Source: Bifidobacterium scaligerum
GTDB taxonomy: Bacteria > Actinomycetota > Actinomycetes > Actinomycetales > Bifidobacteriaceae
Assembly (NCBI RefSeq): GCF_002802865.1
Contig: NZ_PGLQ01000002.1
Coordinates: 282,110 to 346,109 of the forward strand
Reading direction: 5' to 3'
DNA length: 64,000 nucleotides
In this document: one piece after another, positions 28,129 to 35,609 of the stretch
Layout of the letters: each line of letters begins with the position of its first letter
Numbering within the stretch: position 1 is the stretch's first letter
Program-made: the position numbers and the translations under genes
Notes under the pieces: model-generated
What the model was told of the DNA's origin: nothing
The model's database searches: none
What the model saw: the letters and a program-made list of their open reading frames with translations, nothing else

Positions 28129-29700
28129 CTACTCCAGTCCGATGGACTTCAGGTGGTGCAGCTTCAGCGACGCCACCTTGAGGGAGCCGGATTCGGCTTC
28201 CAGCTTGATGGCACGCGGGCCCTCAGCGGCATACGAGTAGAAGCTCAGCACCTGATGACCGCCGTTGACGTATACCTCGACGGAACCGCGATCGACGAAC
28301 ACGCGCAGGTCCAGCGTATCGGCGGCGAGCTCGGCTTCGCTCAACGGTGCGGTACGATAACCGCGATCGCCGTACTTCATGGCCTGACGGTCCACCACCA
28401 CGCGGCCGAGCTGGTCGTCATATGCCACATACGTGCACGAACCGTCCTGGGTGGCGTGAATCTTCAGACCGGCGCGTTCGGCGGTGGAATGGGCCAGATC
28501 GATGGTCATTTCGATTTCCACGGCTTCGGCATCATCGGAGATGACCTTCTCGCCATCCATGTCCAGCGTGATCTCACCGTGGTCGAACGTGTCTTCGCGT
28601 AAAGCTTCGATCTCCCTGACCGGAGCGGTGACCACATCGCCGTCCTTCCCCAGAGTGATCTCGCGAGGCAGGGTCAGCTGGCCGCACCAGCCATCCTCCT
28701 GCATCGGAATCGGCTCGACGAACGGGCTCAGCCAGCCGTAGACGATCTGCCGTCCGTCCTCGCTGCCGTCGGCAACGTTGAACGACTGCGGCGCGTAATA
28801 GTTGTGGCCGCAATCCCACAGACGGAACTCGGTTTCCGGCTTGAATTCACCGCCCGGCTCCCAAGTGCCGATCATGTAACCGGCATTGTTCACGTTGCGG
28901 TTCATGAAGCCGTGCTTCTTGGCACCCATCGCGGAGAAGCCGATCACCCACTTCTCGTTGCCGTCCTTGTCGTGGATCGGGAAGAAGTCCGGGCATTCGA
29001 GCATGAACACATCCGGATCCGGATGTTCGAACAGCACGCGCTCGTAGGTCCAACGAACCATGTCGTCGGAGGAGAACAGCCACATCTGGCCGCGCTTCTC
29101 GGCGGAGGAGACGCCGAAGGTCATGTACCACTTGTCACCGGTCTTCCACACCTTCGGATCACGGTAGTGGTGGTCCACCTTGTCGGTCGGGCAGTCGATG
29201 ATCATGCCCTGCTTGGTGGCGGAGGTCAGTTCGTCGTTGTCCGGGGTAGCCAGCATCTGCACCTGCCAGTCGCCGCCGGTGTTGTCATGGCCGTTGGCCC
29301 AACGGTGACCGGTGTAGTAGAACTTAAGGTCTCCGTTGTCGTCGATGACGGCGGAACCGGAGAACACACCGTCCTTCTCCTGCTCCAGCGAGGGGGCGAA
29401 CATGATCGGCTCGCGCTTCCAGTTGACCATATCGGTCGAGGAGACGTGGCCCCAGTGCATCGGACCCCACTGGGTGCCGTACGGGTGCAGCTGGTAGAAG
29501 ACATGCCAACGGCCCTTGTAGAAGCACAGACCGTTCGGGTCGTTGATCCAGCCGCCGTTGGAAGCGATGTGATACTTCGGGTACCAGCGGTTGTTGCGCT
29601 TGGCCGCCAGCGCGGCGACACCGGCCTCGGCTTTGGCGAGTTCTTCGGCATGGTCGCGGATAGGGGTGAGCACGGGATTTGCAGGGGTGAAATCAGTCAT
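28129..29700 (-). CDS. cscA: Beta-fructofuranosidase (GH32, sucrose/fructo-oligosaccharide hydrolase)
   Basis: Cytoplasmic glycoside hydrolase family 32 enzyme that cleaves sucrose and short fructans. The nucleophile motif WINDPNG is at residues 51-57 (Asp54), the RDPKVW transition-state motif follows, and the acid/base Glu is in ECPDFF (Glu235). The N-terminal five-bladed propeller is followed by the C-terminal beta-sandwich (RVFVDRGSVEVYVNGGHQVLSFYSYA). 523 residues, no signal peptide. AAGGA precedes the ATG. Second gene of the csc operon, after the permease, separated from it by a 226-bp gap with a hairpin. Confidence 0.95.
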   Translation of the reverse strand: MTDFTPANPVLTPIRDHAEELAKAEAGVAALAAKRNNRWYPKYHIASNGGWINDPNGLCFYKGRWHVFYQLHPYGTQWGPMHWGHVSSTDMVNWKREPIMFAPSLEQEKDGVFSGSAVIDDNGDLKFYYTGHRWANGHDNTGGDWQVQMLATPDNDELTSATKQGMIIDCPTDKVDHHYRDPKVWKTGDKWYMTFGVSSAEKRGQMWLFSSDDMVRWTYERVLFEHPDPDVFMLECPDFFPIHDKDGNEKWVIGFSAMGAKKHGFMNRNVNNAGYMIGTWEPGGEFKPETEFRLWDCGHNYYAPQSFNVADGSEDGRQIVYGWLSPFVEPIPMQEDGWCGQLTLPREITLGKDGDVVTAPVREIEALREDTFDHGEITLDMDGEKVISDDAEAVEIEMTIDLAHSTAERAGLKIHATQDGSCTYVAYDDQLGRVVVDRQAMKYGDRGYRTAPLSEAELAADTLDLRVFVDRGSVEVYVNGGHQVLSFYSYAAEGPRAIKLEAESGSLKVASLKLHHLKSIGLE

Positions 29701-29819
29701 GGCACGTCCTTGTGAGGTTGGGGTTTGCGACGAGGAGGATTGAGTTGTACGAGAAGAGCGAGGAGGGAAGGCAACCGGTTAGGGGCCAAGCCCACCGGTC
29801 GCATAGCGCTCGGAGATGA

Positions 29820-29857
29820 TTGGGCGGCGCAGGAAAGGGGAAAACCACGCCGCCCAA
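29820..29857 (-). terminator. Hairpin between cscB and cscA
   Basis: TTGGGCGGCG (29820-29829) pairs perfectly with CGCCGCCCAA (29848-29857) around an 18-base A/G-rich loop. No clear T-run follows on the minus strand. It may attenuate read-through from the permease into cscA or protect an mRNA end. Confidence 0.6.
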
Positions 29858-29926
29858 ATATCCCAGCTACCTTGCAGCCGGACCGCGATGCGCAGCTGCA
29901 TGACGCGGTCCATGCGGATTCCGTTA

Positions 29927-31267
29927 TCAGGCCGCAGCCTTGCCGGCTTCCATGGCCTTAAGCTGCTTGTCGGTGTAGAACGGATCACCGCCGACGTCCT
30001 GATCGTCCTTCTTGATGACGAAGAAGCCGTAGATCAGGGCCAACAGCACGATGCCGGAGATCATCCAGAAGGTGATGCGGACACCCATGTCGTTGGCAGG
30101 CATGAGCTCCTTCATGTATCCGTGCAGCACACCCAGCGGGGTGGAGAAGACGATCTGACCGATCTGCGAAGCGATCTGGAAGCCGACCATGTACAGCGTG
30201 GCGGAGAGCTTGGTGTCGAAGTGCAGGGTGAAGTAGCGGAACGCCGGCAGGCAGAACAACGGCACCTCGATGGAGTGGAACATCTTGACGATGGATACGG
30301 TGATCGGGTCGTGGAACACGCCGCACAGACCGATGCGGGCGAACATCACGAACGCGCCGAGCAGCAGGGAGTTGCGCACGCCGATCTTGCGCATGATAAT
30401 CGGGACCACGCCCATCATGGCGGACTCAAGGAACACCTGGAAGCTGTTGAGGGTGCCGTAGGTGGCCTGGCCGATCTCCGGCGTGGAGAACAGGTTGCGG
30501 TAGTAGACCGGGAAGAACTGCTGGTCGAACACCACGTAGAAGGTGTTGGTGAAGAGCATGAACACCACGAGCACCCACAGGGTAGGCATGCCCAGCACAG
30601 AGACCATTTCCTTGAACGACGGTCCGGACTTCTCCGCCTTGGGATCGGCGGCGGCCTTGAGCTTGTCACGCTGTTCGGCGGGCACCCAGAAGGCGTAGAT
30701 GAGCAGCATGCCGAAGCCGCAGGCGGAACCAACCCAGAAGTTGATCAGCGGGTTGACGTTGAACAGGAAGCCGGCGAACAACGCCACGATGGCGTAGCCG
30801 AAGGAGCCCCAGGCACGAGACTGTCCGTATTCGAAGTTGAAGTAACGAGAGTAGCGCTCGGTCACGGCTTCAAGCAACGAGCATGCGGCCATGAATCCAG
30901 CGGACAGGACGATGGAGCCGATCACCGCGCCCGTCCAACGGGTAGCCCCGCCGGCTTCGATCATCGGGGCGTAGACGAACTGAACAAAAGGTCCGACCAA
31001 CGCTGCGATAGCAGAGGTGACGATCACCAGCTTGCGCTTGATGCCGAGCTGATCCTGAATGGCACCGTAGGCAAACATGATGACCATGGTCGCGGCGGAG
31101 TTGATGGTGTAGACGAGGCCGGCCTCACCGTCGGTCAGGCCGATGGATTCCAGCCAAACGCGGAAGAAGGACCACCAGATGCCCCACGAGCAGAAGAACA
31201 TGAAGATGCCCAGGGAGCTCTGCAGATAAGAGGGATTTCTCCATGCAGATTTGGATGCACTTGCCAT
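29927..31267 (-). CDS. cscB: LacY-like oligosaccharide:H+ symporter (sucrose permease)
   Basis: Twelve-helix MFS permease of the oligosaccharide:H+ symporter group. Its opening SLGIFMFFCSWGIWWSFFRVWLE and the ACSLLEAVTERYSRYFNFEYGQSRAWGSFGYA block after helix 4 (with the ESxxRxxxFxYGxxRxWGS pattern of LacY/CscB) are diagnostic. 446 residues. The ATG at 31267 follows AAAGGA at the correct distance; a reading upstream to 31444 runs through the promoter. Positioned after the LacI gene and before beta-fructofuranosidase, it is expected to import sucrose or short fructo-oligosaccharides. A LacI-controlled promoter is visible just upstream. Confidence 0.9.
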   Translation of the reverse strand: MASASKSAWRNPSYLQSSLGIFMFFCSWGIWWSFFRVWLESIGLTDGEAGLVYTINSAATMVIMFAYGAIQDQLGIKRKLVIVTSAIAALVGPFVQFVYAPMIEAGGATRWTGAVIGSIVLSAGFMAACSLLEAVTERYSRYFNFEYGQSRAWGSFGYAIVALFAGFLFNVNPLINFWVGSACGFGMLLIYAFWVPAEQRDKLKAAADPKAEKSGPSFKEMVSVLGMPTLWVLVVFMLFTNTFYVVFDQQFFPVYYRNLFSTPEIGQATYGTLNSFQVFLESAMMGVVPIIMRKIGVRNSLLLGAFVMFARIGLCGVFHDPITVSIVKMFHSIEVPLFCLPAFRYFTLHFDTKLSATLYMVGFQIASQIGQIVFSTPLGVLHGYMKELMPANDMGVRITFWMISGIVLLALIYGFFVIKKDDQDVGGDPFYTDKQLKAMEAGKAAA

Positions 31268-31360
31268 AATCATCCTTTGATTACTACTACTTGATTGTTT
31301 ATCGCTCCGTTGCTTCGCTTTGGCCGCTGCGCCTTTGCTGAAGTTTCTGTTGCAGTAGCA

Positions 31361-31389
31361 ATTATGCGGCGTCAATCGATTTACGTCAA
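31361..31389 (-). promoter_or_regulatory. sigma70-type promoter of cscBA
   Basis: On the minus strand TTGACG (31389-31384) and CATAAT (31366-31361) are separated by exactly 17 bases, a near-consensus housekeeping promoter about 94 bp before the cscB start. The -35 hexamer and the spacer lie inside the LacI operator pair, so bound repressor would exclude RNA polymerase. Confidence 0.8.
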
Positions 31390-31399
31390 TCGATTGACG
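31370..31399. promoter_or_regulatory. Tandem LacI-family operators
   Basis: CGTCAATCGATTGACG (31384-31399) is a perfect 16-bp palindrome; CGTCAATCGATTTACG (31370-31385) is a near-perfect copy overlapping it by 2 bp. Both have the central CG typical of LacI-family sites. A weaker relative, CGTCAAACGAT, lies at about 32536-32546 by the lacI start and may allow autoregulation. Confidence 0.85.
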
Positions 31400-31491
31400 T
31401 TTACGGCGTGTCGCCACCGGTATGCCAAAATCACCATTGGCCAACAGCCGGCACGAATGTCATACAGCGTGCCGGCGGCGGAACGGCATGA

Positions 31492-32532
31492 TCAGCGCAC
31501 CGATTCCTTTTCGATCAGCGTGCAGTGAATCTTCGCCGACCCCACGGCGTCAAACGGCGGCATCGCCGCCGTGGTCTCAGGCAGTTCAAGGTCATGCAGG
31601 GAACGGTCTTCGATCAAGGAGATCAGTTTGGCTGCAGCCCAGTATCCCATTTCGAAGTGAGGCAGTTCGATGGTGGTCAGCATCGGCGAAAGCGTTTCGG
31701 CGAATACACGATGGTTGTCCACGCCGACCACGGAAATGTCACGCCCCACGGTCAGGCCGCGCCGAGCCGCGCATTCATAGACATACCACGCACGGGCGTC
31801 GTTGAAGCAGAAGAAGCCATCGGGATGTTCGGCATCGAACAGACCTCTTACCGCCTCAAGCGCCGGACCGTTGTTCAGCACATTGACCACCAGACGCTCG
31901 TCAAACGTACGACCCGCATCTTCCAGCGCCTTCCTATACCCCGCCAAACGCCCCTCCTGGGCGATCATCAATTCAGAGCAGCCGACATAGGCGATACGTT
32001 CGCATCCCGCGTCAATCAGCCGACGGGTGGCATCGTATCCGATACGGAATTCATCCGGCTCCACGCTGGGAATCAAGCCTTCCTCATCAGTGGCGTCCAC
32101 CAGCACCAACGGAGTGCCGCGCAACGATTTGGGAGCTTTGGTCACACGGTTCGACATTTTGGCATATAGGAATCCGTCAGTGCCGTACCGCTTCAGCGCG
32201 GCGATCTCCTCGTTCTCACTGGCCTTGCCGTCCGTGCTGACGGTGATCAGCATGTACCCCAGCTGACTGGCGGCACTTTGCGCGCCCAGAATTATGCCAC
32301 CTGCATAAGGGGTGGTGGCCACTTCCTCACTGATGAAGCCGAGAATGCGGGTGCGGCCGGTGCGCAGCGAGCTGGCCAGAGGATTCGCACGATAGCCGAG
32401 TTGTTTGGCGATGGTACGCACATTGCTTGCGATCTCGCTTTTCACACGCCCTTCATCGCGATTGTTGAGTACCAGCGACACCGTGGAGACGGATACCCCC
32501 GCCTTGTTGGCAATCTCCTTCATCGTAACCAT
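31492..32532 (-). CDS. LacI-family transcriptional repressor of the csc genes
   Basis: DNA-binding repressor with an N-terminal helix-turn-helix (MKEIANKAGVSVSTVSLVLNNR) and hinge (NPLASSLRTGRTRILGFI), followed by the periplasmic-binding-like sugar sensor domain. 346 residues from 32532; the ATG at 32523 is equally possible because neither has a clear ribosome site. It lies upstream of cscB on the same strand, separated by 224 bp that contain the palindromic operators. Its probable effector is a sugar linked to sucrose or fructose metabolism; this is inferred from the neighbouring genes. Confidence 0.92.
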   Translation of the reverse strand: MVTMKEIANKAGVSVSTVSLVLNNRDEGRVKSEIASNVRTIAKQLGYRANPLASSLRTGRTRILGFISEEVATTPYAGGIILGAQSAASQLGYMLITVSTDGKASENEEIAALKRYGTDGFLYAKMSNRVTKAPKSLRGTPLVLVDATDEEGLIPSVEPDEFRIGYDATRRLIDAGCERIAYVGCSELMIAQEGRLAGYRKALEDAGRTFDERLVVNVLNNGPALEAVRGLFDAEHPDGFFCFNDARAWYVYECAARRGLTVGRDISVVGVDNHRVFAETLSPMLTTIELPHFEMGYWAAAKLISLIEDRSLHDLELPETTAAMPPFDAVGSAKIHCTLIEKESVR

Positions 32533-32635
32533 AACGTCAAACGATACACCCTAGGAATCGTCTTGTCCGGCAGTGAAACCCGACAGCCATGGGCACAAGC
32601 CGTATCGGCCAAGATGCCCCTGTATCATAGCCGGT

Positions 32636-33880
32636 ATGCGCAACCCCCATGAGCATTCCGCAGCAGGCACCCACTCGCCTGATGCATCGGTCTTGTCAGT
32701 TCCGTCGGCGGTGCCAGCTTCATCGGGCCGGGCAGATATCGGCAACCGGAATCGGACACGAATCATCGCCTGCGTCGATACCGGTGTGGACGACGCGCTG
32801 GCATTGGCGTACCTGCTTGCCTCCCCCGCATGCGAGCTGGTTGGCGTCATCGCTGGATACGGCAATGTGGATGCCGCCACAGCCATACGGAACACGAACG
32901 CCGTACTTGCACTGTTCGGCCGCTCTGATATCCCCGTATATCAAGGCTCGACGCACCCCTCGTGGGCTTCATCCTTTATCCCGGACGCCGGGTGTGCGCA
33001 GTTCCACGGACCGGACGGATTGGGTGGCTATCTCGACGGTCGTGCGACCGCAACAACCACCAACGCGGCTGCCAGCAATACGAACATGACGGCTTCTCAG
33101 GCCGATGTTGACGGCGGCATCGTTTCGGTCGGCGGATACCCATTGGGCGACCCCCATGCGAATCCGGCGCATCCTTACGCCCTGCCGCTTTCAGCACAAC
33201 CCACTTCGACACCACGATCTGAAGTACAGGGAACCGACTTTCTTATTGGGCAGGTGCGGCGATACGGACATAACGTCACGGTTCTGACCACGGGACCGCT
33301 TACCGATGTGGATGCGGCACTCACCAAGGCGCCGGCTATCGCCGAGAAGCTGCATCTGGTGATGATGGGAGGCACGCTCACCCAACCCGGCAACTGTTGG
33401 GACACGGTGGCCGAGACCAACATCATCCAAGATCCTGAAGCCGCGAATCGCGTGTTCCATTGCGGTGCGGATATCACGATGGTCGGGCTTGACGTCACGC
33501 ACCAATGTCTGCTGCCTCAGACCGCCGTCGATCGATGGACGGCGACAGGCACGGAACGCGGCCGCTTCCTCGCCCGACTCGCCGACTTCTCCATCGCCGC
33601 GAACCGTCAGGCGGATCCGGCTCTGTTCGCCGACGGCATGCCATTGCACGACCCGCTTGCAGCAGCCGTGGCCTTGGACCGCACGTTGGTCGGATGTCTT
33701 GACATCGCGATGCGCGCCGAAACCAGAACCGGCGATTTCGCCGGCGTACGAGGCCGCACCACCGGCGATCCAGTCGGTTTGGTCACTCCGTCCATGCCAC
33801 GCATCCATGTGGCGCTCACGGTAGATGCCGCACGATTTGTCAACGACTTCATCGATCGGTTGACCGGCCTTTGCCGGTAA
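32636..33880 (+). CDS. Inosine-uridine preferring nucleoside hydrolase family protein
   Basis: Calcium-dependent hydrolase of the IU_nuc_hydro family, cleaving the N-glycosidic bond of nucleosides. The signature normally DxDxxxDD reads CVDTGVDD: the first Asp is Cys, whereas the catalytic-base Asp and the last pair remain. Other family parts are intact: VGVIAGYGNVDAATAIRNT, TVLTTGPLTDVDAAL, VMMGGTL, GLDVTHQCLL and the active-site HDPLAAAVAL. An extra, Ala/Thr/Asn/Pro-rich stretch of about 60 residues lies around positions 138-200. 414 residues from the ATG at 32636, which has no ribosome site but a TATCAT box 7 bases before it, so a leaderless mRNA is plausible. Confidence 0.82.
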   Translation: MRNPHEHSAAGTHSPDASVLSVPSAVPASSGRADIGNRNRTRIIACVDTGVDDALALAYLLASPACELVGVIAGYGNVDAATAIRNTNAVLALFGRSDIPVYQGSTHPSWASSFIPDAGCAQFHGPDGLGGYLDGRATATTTNAAASNTNMTASQADVDGGIVSVGGYPLGDPHANPAHPYALPLSAQPTSTPRSEVQGTDFLIGQVRRYGHNVTVLTTGPLTDVDAALTKAPAIAEKLHLVMMGGTLTQPGNCWDTVAETNIIQDPEAANRVFHCGADITMVGLDVTHQCLLPQTAVDRWTATGTERGRFLARLADFSIAANRQADPALFADGMPLHDPLAAAVALDRTLVGCLDIAMRAETRTGDFAGVRGRTTGDPVGLVTPSMPRIHVALTVDAARFVNDFIDRLTGLCR

Positions 33881-33891
33881 CCCGGCTCGAC

Positions 33892-33938
33892 GGCGTGAAG
33901 TAAAGGACAGTCCACCGGACTGTCCTTTACTTCACGCC
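33892..33938. terminator. 22-bp perfect inverted repeat after nucleoside hydrolase
   Basis: 33892-33913 and 33917-33938 are exact reverse complements with a 3-base loop. The right arm is identical to 34029-34050, which is the 3' end of uppS (codons G-G-V-K and stop). It lies between convergent genes and can terminate both. Confidence 0.8.
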
Positions 33939-34016
33939 CCCAGCAAGAACGGACTGCCTCCGGCAGACCAGCATCACCTCACCGAACGCTACCGCGCCCG
34001 GCTCGGCGGCGCGAAC

Positions 34017-34050
34017 GGACAGTCCACCGGACTGTCCTTTACTTCACGCC
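34017..34050. repeat. Second copy of the hairpin at the uppS 3' end
   Basis: These 34 bases repeat 33905-33938 exactly, and the preceding 15 bases (33998-34012) match 33881-33895 with one change. The stem here is shorter (GGACAGTCC/GGACTGTCC) because the left arm has diverged. The duplication includes the last codons and stop of uppS. Confidence 0.85.
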
Positions 34051-34833
34051 GCCAAAACGTCGATCACGGTGGATGTAGTGATCGATGGAGCGCCAGAGGA
34101 CTTCACGACCGCAGTCAGGGAAGAGCTCGGGCACGAAATCCAGTTCCGCATAGGCGGCCTGCCACGGCAGGAAGTTCGAGGTGCGCTGCTCGCCGGAGGT
34201 GCGGATCACCAGATCGCAGTCGGGCACATCAGGCAGATAGAGATGGTCGGCGAGCATCTTCTCAGTGACACGGTCGCCGGAAATCTTGCCGTCGCGCACC
34301 TCTCGCGCAATCGCCGCGCAAGCATCGGCGATCTCCGCGCGTCCGCCGTAATTGATGCAGAACACCACGTCGATGACCTTGTTGTTCTTCGTACGCTCCT
34401 GCGCGACTTCCAGCTCGTCGATCACCGACTTCCACAGCTTCGGCCGGCGGCCGGACCACCGTACGCGCACACCCCAGTCGTCCATCTGCGCCACACGACG
34501 ATGAATGATCTCACGTGAGAAGCCCATCAGGAATCGCACTTCCTGAGGCGAACGCTTCCAATTTTCAGTGGAGAACGTATACAGGCTCAAATACCGCACG
34601 CCCGCCTCGATCGCACCGGCGATGGTGTCGAACACCACCGGTTCGGCGGCCTGATGGCCGTTGGTGCGAATCAAGCCTCGCTGCTTGGCCCATCGGCCAT
34701 TGCCGTCCATGATCACGCCCACATGCCGGGGCACTTTGTTCTTCGGGAAATCGGGGATACGGCTGGGATCGGAAAACGGTGCCGCGGGGATATCCAATGA
34801 TGTGTAATCGACGTTCTCAAAAGCCATACTCAT
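34039..34833 (-). CDS. uppS: Undecaprenyl-diphosphate synthase (cis-prenyltransferase)
   Basis: Condenses isopentenyl diphosphate onto farnesyl diphosphate to make the lipid carrier for cell-wall synthesis. Signatures: HVGVIMDGNGRWAKQRG with the catalytic Asp, GHQAA, LYTFSTENWKR, the INYGGRAEI block and the C-terminal DLVIRTSGEQRTSNFLPWQAAYAEL. 264 residues. The start at 34833 overlaps the recO stop in an ATGA, so the genes are coupled. It functions downstream of the isoprenoid genes dxr and ispG located 4 kb away. Confidence 0.95.
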   Translation of the reverse strand: MSMAFENVDYTSLDIPAAPFSDPSRIPDFPKNKVPRHVGVIMDGNGRWAKQRGLIRTNGHQAAEPVVFDTIAGAIEAGVRYLSLYTFSTENWKRSPQEVRFLMGFSREIIHRRVAQMDDWGVRVRWSGRRPKLWKSVIDELEVAQERTKNNKVIDVVFCINYGGRAEIADACAAIAREVRDGKISGDRVTEKMLADHLYLPDVPDCDLVIRTSGEQRTSNFLPWQAAYAELDFVPELFPDCGREVLWRSIDHYIHRDRRFGGVK

Positions 34834-35549
34834 GAATCTATCAAGCGCAGCGAACGAATCGGCCGCTCCAGATAATATTCTCCCCAATCTTCAACCAGTT
34901 GACGGCATACGGTCTCCAATGGCGAGCCGTCCAGCACGGCCCAGTCGCCACGGGTCAAAGCCTCGAATTGTCGCAATGCGAGCGGCGAGACGCGGCGCGC
35001 ATCGGTGGTGTGGTCAGCTTCGCACATCACGCCACCGGCCGCAATGGACAGATACGCCCCTGTCTGCCTGCCGCACACCACGCAAGCATTGAGACGCGGC
35101 GTCCAACCGGCCAGCGCGACCGCGCGCATCACATATGAGCCGGCGATGGCATCGGACGCGTGGGCGTGCTTGGCCAGCGCGTTGAGCGCGCCGATCACCA
35201 ACCGGTATTGGCCGCGATTCTGCTCATGCTCCACTCCCACAAGCTTGTCTGCGGTTTCCACAATAACGTTGGCGGCCTCGTACGCGTCATAGTCGGCTGC
35301 GATGGCGGCACCGTATGCGGCGATGGATTCCGCCTGCGAGACCACATCCAGAGAGCGGCCTTCGGCGATCAGCACATCCACGCGCATGAACGGTTCCAGT
35401 CGTGCCCCGAATCGTGATCTGACACGCCGCACGCCTTTGGCCACAGCACGGATCTTGCCGTGCCCGGCGGTAAGCAAGGTGATGATGCGGTCGGCCTCGC
35501 CGAGTTTCGCGGTTCTCAAGACCACGGCCTCGTCACGGTAGAGCGGCAT
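34830..35549 (-). CDS. recO: DNA repair protein RecO
   Basis: RecO assists loading of RecA onto SSB-coated single-stranded DNA in gap repair. The N-terminal OB domain begins MPLYRDEAVVLRTAKLGEADRIITLLTAGHGKIRAVAKGVRR, and the C-terminal helical domain carries a zinc-type motif beginning CVVCG near residue 155 and a later Cys in GVMCEAD. 239 residues. The ATG at 35549 follows GGGAGA; the longer reading to 35606 has no site. Coupled to uppS by 4-bp overlap. Confidence 0.92.
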   Translation of the reverse strand: MPLYRDEAVVLRTAKLGEADRIITLLTAGHGKIRAVAKGVRRVRSRFGARLEPFMRVDVLIAEGRSLDVVSQAESIAAYGAAIAADYDAYEAANVIVETADKLVGVEHEQNRGQYRLVIGALNALAKHAHASDAIAGSYVMRAVALAGWTPRLNACVVCGRQTGAYLSIAAGGVMCEADHTTDARRVSPLALRQFEALTRGDWAVLDGSPLETVCRQLVEDWGEYYLERPIRSLRLIDS

Positions 35550-35609
35550 AACTATCTCCCTGCATGAATTCCATGAATCGGTATACGAGTCGGCTGCCAT
35601 CGACACAGC

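Noticed and set aside
33892..33938. Inverted repeat as an insertion-sequence end
   Set aside because: No transposase is nearby and the repeat lies between convergent genes where a terminator is expected.
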